Shown here one piece after another: positions 38,503 to 46,639 of a DNA stretch of 64,000 nt; the stretch's first letter is position 1, and each line of letters begins with the position of its first letter. This DNA comes from Mycobacterium stomatepiae (GTDB lineage Bacteria > Actinomycetota > Actinomycetes > Mycobacteriales > Mycobacteriaceae). The translations under genes and the position numbers were made by a program. The notes beneath the pieces are model-generated. The model had not been told where the DNA came from. It saw only the letters and a list, made by a program, of their open reading frames with translations, and made no database searches. The stretch covers positions 4,898,001-4,962,000 of the forward strand of contig NZ_AP022587.1 of NCBI RefSeq assembly GCF_010731715.1. Reading direction: 5' to 3'.

Positions 38503-39921
38503 CTAGACGGTGCCCCCGACGAGCTCGGTCGGTTCGGGTCCATCCGGACGTCGGGTGGACCGGTCCGTTCCCGCATCTTGGGAGTCGGCGAGATCGACGT
38601 CGGCCAGGTCGATGCCCTTCGTCTCGCGGGCGGCCAGGGCCGCGACGGCGCTGACCGCTGCGGCGCCCGCCAAGTACCACGCGATGGGTACCGCCGATTT
38701 GTAGGTCTCGAGCAATCGAACGGCGATGATCGGCGCCAGCGACCCGGCCACGATCGAAGTGACCTGGTAGCCGAGCGACACGCCCGAATATCGCATCCGG
38801 GTCGGAAACATCTCGGCCATCGCGGACGGCTGAACCGCATACATCACCCCGTGAAACACCAGACCGATGACGACCGCGGACATGATGATCGCATTGCGGC
38901 CGCTGTCCATCATCAGGAAGGCAAAGAAGCCCCAGGTGGCCGTCGCGATCGCACCGGCGAAATAGACTGGGCGCCTGCCGAATCGGTCGCTGAGATGCCT
39001 GAAAAAGGGAATGACCGCGAAATGCGCGGCGTGCGCGACCAACAGCCACCACAGGATCGCTTTGGTGTTCGCGTGCACATGCACCTTGAGATACGTGATC
39101 GAGAACGTGACTACCAGGTAGTACATGATGTTCTCGCCAACCCGCAGCCCCATCGAAGTGAAAATGCCACCCGGGTAACGCTTTATCACTTTGAGCACGC
39201 CGGCCCGCGTCGATTTGGCCAGGTCCGCCTCTCGCTGCGCTTCGAGGAAGATCGGGGCATCGGTGACCTTGGTCCGGATGTAATAGCCGATCAGGACGAC
39301 GACCGCGGACAGCCAGAACGCCACACGCCAGCCCCAGCTGAGGAACTCCGCGTCCGACAGCGTGGAGGTGAGCACCAGCAGCACCGCCGTGGCCAGCATG
39401 TTCCCGCCCGGCACGCCGGCCTGCGGCCAGCTTGCCCAGAAGCCGCGGCTCGCGTTCGGGCTGTGTTCGGCGACGAGCAGCACCGCGCCGCCCCACTCAC
39501 CGCCGACGGCAAAGCCCTGGACGAACCGCAGCGTCACCAGCAGCGCCGGGGCCCAGTAGTCGATCTGAGCGAGCGTCGGCAGACAACCCATCAGGAAGGT
39601 CGAGATGCCCACCAACAGCAGGCTCAGCTGGAGCAGCTTCTTGCGTCCGTGGCGGTCCCCGAGCTGCCCGAAGACGATTCCCCCCAGGGGGCGTGCGGCG
39701 AACCCGACGGCGTAGGTCACGAAGGCGGCGAAAATCGCTTCGAGGTCGTTGCCTCCCTTGGCAAAGAAGACCTTGCCGAACACCAGGGTTGCCGCGGTGC
39801 CGTAGAGGAAGAATTCGTACCACTCGACGACGGTGCCGGCCATCGAGGCGGCGACCACTCGGTTGAGGTATGCCCGTCCAGCTCCGAATCGTTTGGGCTG
39901 CAACTCATTACCCATACTCAT
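38503..39921 (-). CDS. MFS metabolite:H+ symporter
   Basis: This protein has 472 residues from ATG 39921, with AAGGAGG upstream; the much longer open frame beyond has no such site. It has twelve transmembrane helices. The opening MAGTVVEWYEFFLYG and the loop QLGDRHGRKK (the GxxxDRxGRR-type MFS motif), plus RFVQGFAVGGEWGGA, place it in the sugar/organic-acid:H+ symporter subfamily (ShiA/KgtP/ProP type). The C-terminal tail is hydrophilic. The substrate is probably a small carboxylate or osmolyte. Confidence 0.87.
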   Translation of the reverse strand: MSMGNELQPKRFGAGRAYLNRVVAASMAGTVVEWYEFFLYGTAATLVFGKVFFAKGGNDLEAIFAAFVTYAVGFAARPLGGIVFGQLGDRHGRKKLLQLSLLLVGISTFLMGCLPTLAQIDYWAPALLVTLRFVQGFAVGGEWGGAVLLVAEHSPNASRGFWASWPQAGVPGGNMLATAVLLVLTSTLSDAEFLSWGWRVAFWLSAVVVLIGYYIRTKVTDAPIFLEAQREADLAKSTRAGVLKVIKRYPGGIFTSMGLRVGENIMYYLVVTFSITYLKVHVHANTKAILWWLLVAHAAHFAVIPFFRHLSDRFGRRPVYFAGAIATATWGFFAFLMMDSGRNAIIMSAVVIGLVFHGVMYAVQPSAMAEMFPTRMRYSGVSLGYQVTSIVAGSLAPIIAVRLLETYKSAVPIAWYLAGAAAVSAVAALAARETKGIDLADVDLADSQDAGTDRSTRRPDGPEPTELVGGTV

Positions 39922-40439
39922 CGCTCGCCCTCCTTGGCGGACCGCCCACCCGAGATTGTGTGCTGCGGATGGGAGCGTACCCGCTCTGGCCTGGCAACGC
40001 GGGTTGTCCGTGGTGTTTGCGTGGCGCGTCAGAATTCGAGGTGCCCCAGAGGGTTTCGGTGTGCCGTTGCGCCCTGGCGTGACGGACGTGCGCGTGACGG
40101 ACGCGGCGGCAGAGCCGGACGACGGCAATGGTGGCGCGGAAGATGGCGGCGGGGGCGGCTTGGGGGTGAGCGCGAACAACGGGACCAAGCGCATTCCGCG
40201 CACTGTTCAAAGCGCTTCGAAGTGCGTTGGCGCGGCAGCAACCCCCGGGCAGTGGCGACGGCGTGGAAACACGCCTCTAGCAAATCCACCTGGGAATGGT
40301 TTGAAACCAGGGTTTCGACCCGGTCACGGATGCATACCTATTAGCTGATCGATGGTCACATAAGCCCCTTAAGTCACTATCGTCACATGAGCCAACTGCG
40401 TACGTCAATGTGGCGTCTCGCTCCTGGAAGGGTGTGACT
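39922..40439. other. Intergenic region without a supported gene
   Basis: This region of 518 nt separates the divergent MFS and DUF4185 genes. Open frames extend across it only as continuations of shadows. No tRNA, repeat or clear operator was recognised. The 120 nt nearest the DUF4185 gene are lower in GC and probably hold its promoter. Confidence 0.55.
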
Positions 40440-41948
40440 TTGTCGGGGATTTTTCGGACCACGTCGCTGGCTCTGGTGCCTGTGGCCGCTATCGCATACA
40501 TCGTTGCGGCGGGCCCGGCACCGTCAGCAAACGCTACGCCCTGTGGTGCGCCCGAGGCGAACATCGAGCCTCCCGCTGCCCAGCCGGCCATGCCGGCGCC
40601 TCAGCCGGTCGTCCAACCGCCGACCGGGCGACGGCCCTCTCACGCGAATGACCAGGCGCCGCTGCCCAAGCTGGGTCCGCTAATCGCCTCGTTGATCAAG
40701 CCGCCCACCGGCGGCGGTCAGCGCTACTCGGCCCCGATGGTTCCGCAGGCGGGGGTCGTCCCGCCGCCGGCTCCGAACCCGCCCGTGCCGGGGCTGCCCC
40801 AGTCGCCGAACGCCGCGCCGTTGCACCCGAACGCGGCCCAGCCGGCCCCGCCGGCCGCAGCACCGCAGCCGGCGCCCGACGCCGCGGCCCCGCCCGCTCA
40901 GATCGCGGGAGCGCCGACGTCGCTGGTCGACTGGGTGACCGGACCGAACGGCCCGAACAAGACCTTGCAACGCTTCGGTATCTCCGGGACGGACCTCGGA
41001 ATCATTTGGGACAACGGTGATCCCGCCAACCGCCAGGCCCTGATGGCCTTCGGTGACACCTTCGGCTATTGCAAGGTCCGCGGCCAGCAATGGCGGTACA
41101 ACGTGCTGTTCCGCAGTAACGACCATGATCTGTCGCAGGGCATCCACATCTCCGACGGTGTGCCCAACAACAACTACTCCGGCTCCCCGGTGTGGACCAA
41201 CGGTCTGTCCAAGCAGGTCGTCAACACCATCCACAAGGCGAGACACGAAACAGGCATCATTCCGACGTCGGCCATGTCGCTGGGCCGGACGCAGTACATG
41301 AGCTACATGTCGATTCGGCAGTGGGGCCGCGACGGCGAATGGTCGACGAACTATTCGGCCATCGCGAGGTCCAACGACAACGGCCAGAACTGGGGAATCT
41401 TCCCCGGCTCGATCCGTACGTCCGCGCCCGACACCGTGCCGGGCGCCGGCTACACCCCGGGCAATGAGAACTTCCAAATGGGTGCCTTCATGAAGGGGCA
41501 GGACGGCTACATCTACAACTTCGGGACGCCTTCGGGACGTGGCGGTGCCGCGTACCTGTCTCGGGTTCCTCCGAGTGCGCTGCCCGATCTGTCCAAGTAC
41601 CAGTACTGGAACGGCGACAACGGTGGCCACTGGGTCCCGGCCAACCCGGGGGCGGCGACGCCGCTGTGGCCCGGACCGGTTGGCGAGATGTCGGCCCAGT
41701 ACAACAGCTACCTGAAGCAGTACCTGGTGCTCTACACCAACGGCGGCAGCAACGACGTGGTGGCGCGCACGGCGCCGACGCCGCAGGGACCGTGGAGCGG
41801 GGAGCAACCACTGGTGTCGTCATTCCAGATGCCCGGCGGCATCTATGCGCCGATGATCCACCCCTGGTCGTCGGGGCGGGACCTGTACTTCAACCTCTCG
41901 CTGTGGTCGGCGTACGACGTGATGTTGATGCACACGGTGCTGCCGTAG
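40440..41948 (+). CDS. Secreted DUF4185 protein, candidate arabinan-active hydrolase
   Basis: This protein has 502 residues from TTG 40440, chosen because GGAAGGG lies 7 nt upstream; GTG 40410 is an alternative. It has a signal peptide ending near PSANA. A Pro/Ala/Gln-rich linker (about residues 40-160) leads to a DUF4185 beta-propeller domain (FGDTFGYCKVRGQQWRYNVL, MSYMSIRQWGRDGEWSTNYS). Some DUF4185 proteins have been shown to be endo-D-arabinanases (GH183), so it could remodel mycobacterial arabinogalactan or lipoarabinomannan. Activity here is inferred. The architecture resembles Rv1754c. Confidence 0.8.
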   Translation: MSGIFRTTSLALVPVAAIAYIVAAGPAPSANATPCGAPEANIEPPAAQPAMPAPQPVVQPPTGRRPSHANDQAPLPKLGPLIASLIKPPTGGGQRYSAPMVPQAGVVPPPAPNPPVPGLPQSPNAAPLHPNAAQPAPPAAAPQPAPDAAAPPAQIAGAPTSLVDWVTGPNGPNKTLQRFGISGTDLGIIWDNGDPANRQALMAFGDTFGYCKVRGQQWRYNVLFRSNDHDLSQGIHISDGVPNNNYSGSPVWTNGLSKQVVNTIHKARHETGIIPTSAMSLGRTQYMSYMSIRQWGRDGEWSTNYSAIARSNDNGQNWGIFPGSIRTSAPDTVPGAGYTPGNENFQMGAFMKGQDGYIYNFGTPSGRGGAAYLSRVPPSALPDLSKYQYWNGDNGGHWVPANPGAATPLWPGPVGEMSAQYNSYLKQYLVLYTNGGSNDVVARTAPTPQGPWSGEQPLVSSFQMPGGIYAPMIHPWSSGRDLYFNLSLWSAYDVMLMHTVLP

Positions 41949-41970
41949 GCCCGGCGGCGCGCGGGCGGGG

Positions 41971-42684
41971 TCAGGTGTCGTTTCGCCAGGCCTTTCGGAT
42001 TGCCCCCCACAGGGGAGTGTCCTTGTCGGCCTTGCTGAGGAGGTCCAGCGAGTCGTTGCTGACGAACAACATCTCGTCGCCGGCTTCGAGCACATGGTCG
42101 GGCTGAGGCACGATCACGTTGTCACCCCGAAGCAGCGTGACCAACACGTGATCCCCGGGCAATATCAATTCGCTCACTTGTTGTCCCACGAGCGGATTGC
42201 CTTCGGGCAGAGTTAGTTTCGTCAGCGCCGCCCGCCCTTGGTGCAGCGCCATCAGGCGCACCAGGTGGCCAACGTCGATGGCGCCCTCGATCCCGGCAAC
42301 CATGGCGTCCGGCGTGGAGACGGCCACATCGATACCCCAACTCTGGGTGAACAGCCAGTCGTTGCGGACGTCGTTGATCCGTGCCACCACCCTGGGCACT
42401 CCGAACTCGACCTTGGCCAGCAAACCCACCACCAGGTTGGATTTGTCATCTCCGGTTGCGGCAATCACGACATCGCACGTCTGCAGGCCCGCATCTTGCA
42501 ATGCGGTCAGCTCGCAGGCGTCGGCATGCAGCCAATCCGCGCCGGGGACCGTGGCTGGTTCGAAGTTGCTGCGTTCGCGCTCGATCAACAAAATCTTGTG
42601 GCCGTTTTCCAGCAGCTCGCCCGCGACGGAACGGCCGACCTTTCCCGCGCCAGCAATCCCGATTCGCAATTTCCGTATCGCCAC
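41971..42684 (-). CDS. TrkA/CeoC-like K+ uptake regulatory protein
   Basis: This protein has 237 residues from GTG 42684. An N-terminal Rossmann RCK domain (RIGIAGAGKVGRSVAGELLE, then acidic LIERER) binds NAD(H) or ATP. The C-terminal TrkA_C domain is GDHVLVTLLRGDNVIVPQPD. It regulates potassium channels or transporters from the cytoplasmic face. It is divergent from a K+/H+ antiporter that carries its own TrkA_C tail. No TrkH-type channel gene is in the window. Confidence 0.87.
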   Translation of the reverse strand: MAIRKLRIGIAGAGKVGRSVAGELLENGHKILLIERERSNFEPATVPGADWLHADACELTALQDAGLQTCDVVIAATGDDKSNLVVGLLAKVEFGVPRVVARINDVRNDWLFTQSWGIDVAVSTPDAMVAGIEGAIDVGHLVRLMALHQGRAALTKLTLPEGNPLVGQQVSELILPGDHVLVTLLRGDNVIVPQPDHVLEAGDEMLFVSNDSLDLLSKADKDTPLWGAIRKAWRNDT

Positions 42685-42852
42685 TCAGCCATCTTGGCCG
42701 ATCGAGCGCGACCGCGTCCGGCACTTCCCAGCCGCACCGAGCGCGGCGCGACCGGGTGCTGATTTACTAGCAGGACACCAAAGGTGGCGCTCTCGCGAAG
42801 ATGAGTGCCCGTCCGGCACCCGCTGCCGGGATCCGGTCTGAACGGGAATGTC

Positions 42853-44349
42853 ATGAGCTTGCAGCAGCTGTATTTGGCGTTGCTGATCGGCGGCCTCGTG
42901 CTGCTGGCCAGCATCGTCGGTACGCGAGTGGCAAGCCGTATCGGGTTTCCCAGCCTGCTGTTCTTCCTGCTGGTCGGGGTCGTGCTCGGCGAGGACGTGC
43001 TCGGTCTCCAGTTCGACGACGTGCAACTGGCCAGGAATGTCGGCACCGCCGCGCTGGCCGTAATCCTCATCGAAGGCGGGCTGACAACCCGGTTCGCCGA
43101 CATCCGCAAGGTGCTGGCGCCCGCGGCCGTGTTGGCCACCGTCGGCGTCGTCATCAGCACGGCGGTTACCGCCGTCGTGGTCCACCTACTGCTGGGCATC
43201 GACTGGCAGCTCGCGCTCTTGCTCGGAGCCATCGTTTCCTCGACCGATGCCGCCGCCGTGTTCTCGGTCCTGCGGGTCCTGCCGTTGCCCCGCCGAGTCG
43301 CCGGGCTGCTCGAGGCCGAATCCGGCTTCAACGATGCGCCCGGTGTGATTCTGGTGCTGATGTTCAGCGTGACGCCGTTTGCATTGAAGCCGGGAGGCGC
43401 GCTCGCCGACCTCCTCGGTGAACTCTTGGGCGGTGTCGCGGCCGGGGTGGCCATTGGTTACCTGGGTGCTCTCGGGCTCCGACGCATCGCGTTGCCCGCC
43501 TCCGGGCTGTACCCGATCGCGACCTTCGGGTTGGGGCTCGTCGCGTTCGCCGCCGCCGGCGAGGCCCACGCCAGCGGATTCATCGCCGCGTACCTGTCCG
43601 CCGTGGTCCTGGCCAACTCGGGGCTGCCCCACAGGTCGGCGACCCGGTCTTTCGCCGAAGGAGTCGGCTGGCTGGCGCAGATCGGATTGTTCGTGCTGCT
43701 CGGCCTCTTGGTGAACCCCAGCGACCTGGCGGGTGACCTGGTCACCGCGGTCGTCGTCGGACTCGTCCTGCTGCTCGTTGCCCGGCCGCTCTCCGTCGTC
43801 GGTTCGCTCGCGTGGTTTCGAGTTCCTTGGCGCGAACAGCTTTTCCTCTCGTGGGCAGGTTTGCGGGGCGCGGTCCCGATCGTGTTGGCGACCTTTCCGG
43901 TCGTCTCCGGCGTCGCCGGCAGCTATCGCTTGCTGAACATCGTGTTCGTGCTCGTGGTGATATTCACCTTGGTGCAGGGTCCCAGCCTGCACCCGGTGGC
44001 CAACTGGTTGCGCCTGATATCCCGCGAATCCACCCGGGAAATCCAGGTCGAGGCGGCGCCACTGGACATCCTCGACGCGGAACTGCTGACCATGACCGTT
44101 CAGGCTCCCTCGCGGCTGCACAACGTCACGATCGTCGAACTCCGGCTACCCGACCCCGCCGTGATCACGCTGATCATTCGTGACGGGCATACTTTTGTCC
44201 CGGTTCCCGACACGCGTATTGAGACCGGCGACGAACTGCTGATCGTCACGACCAGCAAAACGCGGGCCGCGGCCGAGTCCAGACTGCGCGCCGTCAGCCG
44301 GCGGGGCAAACTCGCATATTGGTTCGATGAGTATGGCGAAGTCGAATGA
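42853..44349 (+). CDS. CPA1-type K+(Na+)/H+ antiporter with TrkA_C domain (NhaP2/CvrA-like)
   Basis: This protein has 498 residues from ATG 42853 behind AACGGGA. It has about 12-13 transmembrane helices with the ion-binding acidic motifs GAIVSSTDAAAVFSVLR and LEAESGFNDAPGV. A cytoplasmic TrkA_C domain occupies about residues 410-480 (LHNVTIVELRLPDPAVI). It should exchange K+ or Na+ for H+, with gating by a nucleotide through the C-terminal domain. It faces the TrkA-like gene across 168 bp, making a compact potassium-homeostasis unit. Confidence 0.88.
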   Translation: MSLQQLYLALLIGGLVLLASIVGTRVASRIGFPSLLFFLLVGVVLGEDVLGLQFDDVQLARNVGTAALAVILIEGGLTTRFADIRKVLAPAAVLATVGVVISTAVTAVVVHLLLGIDWQLALLLGAIVSSTDAAAVFSVLRVLPLPRRVAGLLEAESGFNDAPGVILVLMFSVTPFALKPGGALADLLGELLGGVAAGVAIGYLGALGLRRIALPASGLYPIATFGLGLVAFAAAGEAHASGFIAAYLSAVVLANSGLPHRSATRSFAEGVGWLAQIGLFVLLGLLVNPSDLAGDLVTAVVVGLVLLLVARPLSVVGSLAWFRVPWREQLFLSWAGLRGAVPIVLATFPVVSGVAGSYRLLNIVFVLVVIFTLVQGPSLHPVANWLRLISRESTREIQVEAAPLDILDAELLTMTVQAPSRLHNVTIVELRLPDPAVITLIIRDGHTFVPVPDTRIETGDELLIVTTSKTRAAAESRLRAVSRRGKLAYWFDEYGEVE

Positions 44350-44367
44350 GGCCGCCCACTACCGGCG

Positions 44368-45036
44368 TTATGACGGCGCGATGATGCGGTGTTCGTAGGC
44401 GAAGACGATCGCGGCGGCGCGGTCTCGCAATCCGAGCTTGGTGAAGATGCGACCGACATGCGTCTTGACCGTCAACCCCGAGATGAACAGCTCGTCGGCG
44501 ATCTCAGCGTTGGTGTGCCCCTTGGCGATCAGGCCGAGCACGTCGCGCTCCCGCGGAGTGAGCTCGTCGATCGAGACGGCAGGCAGCGCGGTCGCCGTGG
44601 TGGTGCTGCGGTACGTGCTCAACACCCGCGCGGTGACGGCGGGGTCGAGATAGCTGTTGCCGCTGCCGACCGCGCGGACGGCCCGGATGAGTTCCTCGGC
44701 CGGCGACTCCTTGAGCACGAAACCCGCTGCACCGGCATGCAATACAGCGGACAGTAGTTCGTCGTCGTTGAAGGTGGTCAGCGCGAGCACCGGCGGTCCG
44801 CCGGATTCGGTCAGACGCCGGGTCGCCTCGATTCCGTCCACACGTTTCATGCGCAGATCCATGACCACGACGTCGGGTTGGTGCCGTGCAACCGCATTGG
44901 GAACCTCGTCGCCGTCCGAACATTCGCCGACGACGACGATGCCGTGCTTGGCGCGCAGGATCAGCGACAGGCCCGACCTGACCAACTCCTGGTCATCGAC
45001 GATCAGGGCATTCACCAGATGCTTGTCGCCGTTCAC
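44368..45036 (-). CDS. NarL/LuxR-type response regulator
   Basis: This protein has 222 residues from the GTG at 45036, which overlaps the kinase stop (GTGA). The receiver domain has phospho-Asp D60 in DVVVMDLRMKRVDG and the conserved Lys in GFVLKESPAEE. The C-terminal LuxR helix-turn-helix is LTPRERDVLGLIAKGHTNAE to KTHVGRIFTKLGLRDR. All receiver residues are intact. Its partner kinase, by contrast, looks incomplete. The 22-nt palindrome at 46065-46086 is its likely autoregulatory target. Confidence 0.9.
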   Translation of the reverse strand: MNGDKHLVNALIVDDQELVRSGLSLILRAKHGIVVVGECSDGDEVPNAVARHQPDVVVMDLRMKRVDGIEATRRLTESGGPPVLALTTFNDDELLSAVLHAGAAGFVLKESPAEELIRAVRAVGSGNSYLDPAVTARVLSTYRSTTTATALPAVSIDELTPRERDVLGLIAKGHTNAEIADELFISGLTVKTHVGRIFTKLGLRDRAAAIVFAYEHRIIAPS

Positions 45037-46010
45037 GATGCCGGTATCCGGTCCGGTGGGTCGGATTCGTGCGCGCCCGACGGTACGCTGGCATGCACCG
45101 ACCACCCATCTGGGCTGGGGCCGAAAGTGATTGTGCCACCTAGTAATTCGATACGCTGCATCATGCCGTGCAATCCGCGCCCGGGTGTGACGGTTCGATC
45201 GCCGTCCACGCCGGGGAGCTCATTGACGACGTTGAGTAATCCGACGGTGCGTCGGATGTCGGCCATTGCTTGTCGCCCTAGGTGTTCGGCGCGTTGCAGG
45301 GCGCGAACAGTATCCTCGTCGACACCGTCGTGCTCGAGCGCGTGGCGTGCCCCGGTCAGGTGGAGCAACGTGACGCTGAGCGAATGCGCGATGACGTCGT
45401 GCACTTCCCGCGCGATGCGCCGGCGTTCGTCGGCCGCGGCGTGCCGGGCCAACTGGTCCTGCATCTGGCTCTGCTTGGTGAGTAGATCCTGCTGAGTGCG
45501 CATCAGATACCCGACGAGCCAGCCAATTGCGACGAAAGCCAGGTACAGCGCCGGGGTGTTGAGCCGGTGCATCGCCCCCGCGTATATCAGCAGGGCGGCC
45601 GCGGAGGCCGCGGCCAGCGCGCCACCCCGTGCCGAGGTGATGGCGCTGACCATGCCGACGGCCAGGGTCAGCATCAGCGGAGCGAAATCGCCGGTAATCG
45701 CAGTGGGAGTGGCGAACAGCAGAATCGCGGTGCCTACCATGAACGCCGCCCACAGCGTGGGTCCCTCGTGTCTGTTCATGATGCCGCTGAGATCGAAAGC
45801 GAAGAACACGATCTCGGGACTGAACGCGATCACCATCGCGACGACCACGATGGGCCACTCGGAATCGGGACGCGGCAGGGCCGCGATGCTGCCCACCACC
45901 AGCATCATCGCGTCGAAACCCGCCACGACGGTCATGCTGAAACCCGAGGGCAGCAACTGCTCTTTGCGTCGTGCCCAGGCTTGCACGCGGAGCTTCAGCG
46001 CGTCCGGCAT
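45033..46010 (-). CDS. Sensor kinase (HisKA_3 type) lacking the HATPase N-box
   Basis: This protein has 325 residues from ATG 46010. It has about six transmembrane helices, then a HisKA_3 dimerisation segment with H204 in RIAREVHDVIAHSLSVTLLH. Directly after RRTVGLLN (residue 260) a dozen residues lead to GRGLHGMMQRIELLGGTITF, the G-box end of the ATPase domain. The roughly 80 residues that should carry the N-box (normally EALTNVxKHA) are absent, in frame. ATP binding is therefore doubtful. The gene is otherwise open and coupled to the regulator. Confidence 0.85.
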   Translation of the reverse strand: MPDALKLRVQAWARRKEQLLPSGFSMTVVAGFDAMMLVVGSIAALPRPDSEWPIVVVAMVIAFSPEIVFFAFDLSGIMNRHEGPTLWAAFMVGTAILLFATPTAITGDFAPLMLTLAVGMVSAITSARGGALAAASAAALLIYAGAMHRLNTPALYLAFVAIGWLVGYLMRTQQDLLTKQSQMQDQLARHAAADERRRIAREVHDVIAHSLSVTLLHLTGARHALEHDGVDEDTVRALQRAEHLGRQAMADIRRTVGLLNVVNELPGVDGDRTVTPGRGLHGMMQRIELLGGTITFGPSPDGWSVHASVPSGAHESDPPDRIPAS

Positions 46011-46064
46011 GGCCTGATCGTAGAGCGCGCGAGCATCGGTGACATCATCCCGGGGCAGGCATCG

Positions 46065-46086
46065 ATGTCCTACCCCGGTAGGACAT
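46065..46086. promoter_or_regulatory. Perfect 22-nt palindrome upstream of the kinase-regulator operon
   Basis: ATGTCCTACC and GGTAGGACAT are perfect inverted 10-mers separated by CC. They lie 55 nt upstream of the kinase start, on the operon's promoter side. NarL-family regulators commonly bind inverted repeats of this size, so autoregulation by the 44368-45036 gene is the simplest reading. Confidence 0.75.
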
Positions 46087-46095
46087 TTCGACTCG

Positions 46096-46398
46096 TCACA
46101 GTCTGTGCATCTCGCGCGACATCGCCGCATCCTCGATGAAGGCCTCGCGATGCGGGTGTTGGTAGCGCTGCTTGGGTTCGCCGCGCGGCGCCCGGGTCCG
46201 AAACGCACTGCGGACCGCCTCGGCGCTGCCGGCGACCAAGTCCGCGAATAGTCGACCAATGCTGTTGCGCGGCAAAGGGAACGATCCGACGCCGACCCGG
46301 GCGGAGTCTGCCGCGAGGACAACCCCGGCAAACCAGCCGGTAACCAACGCGCGCTCGACGGGTGCCGAACTCCGCCACACTGCGCCGACGTCAGCCAT
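46096..46398 (-). CDS. Unrecognised 100-aa protein
   Basis: This is a complete 100-codon frame from ATG 46398. It begins MADVGAVWRSSAPVERALVT and ends with the charged EAFIEDAAMSREMHRL. A mildly hydrophobic segment lies at about residues 18-30 (ALVTGWFAGVVLAADSA). No family was recognised. The palindrome at 46065-46086 follows its stop by about 10 nt. It has no strong ribosome-binding site. Codon usage looks like the neighbours', so it is probably real. Confidence 0.5.
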   Translation of the reverse strand: MADVGAVWRSSAPVERALVTGWFAGVVLAADSARVGVGSFPLPRNSIGRLFADLVAGSAEAVRSAFRTRAPRGEPKQRYQHPHREAFIEDAAMSREMHRL

Positions 46399-46639
46399 CG
46401 GATCGCACTTCGTGTTTCGTCATGAGTCGACGCTACGAATTTCAGCTGTCGCTACACATCGTGCTGGGGGTCGATCTTGATCTGCGACCGTGGTAGTAGC
46501 CCGCCCGCCGTCTGGTACTGCAGATCGGAATCTCCAGGTCTGGCAAACGGATGGCAGTTGGGTTAAACATGTGGTGGGGGAGACCTGGTACGTGTTGTCT
46601 CGCCGTATTGCCGCGGCTGATCGAGGGGAGGCGATCCGG

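Noticed and set aside
40060..40344. tRNA-like look of TTTGAAACCAGGGTTTCGACCC before the DUF4185 gene
   Set aside because: No acceptor, D or anticodon stem can be paired around it, so it is not a tRNA.
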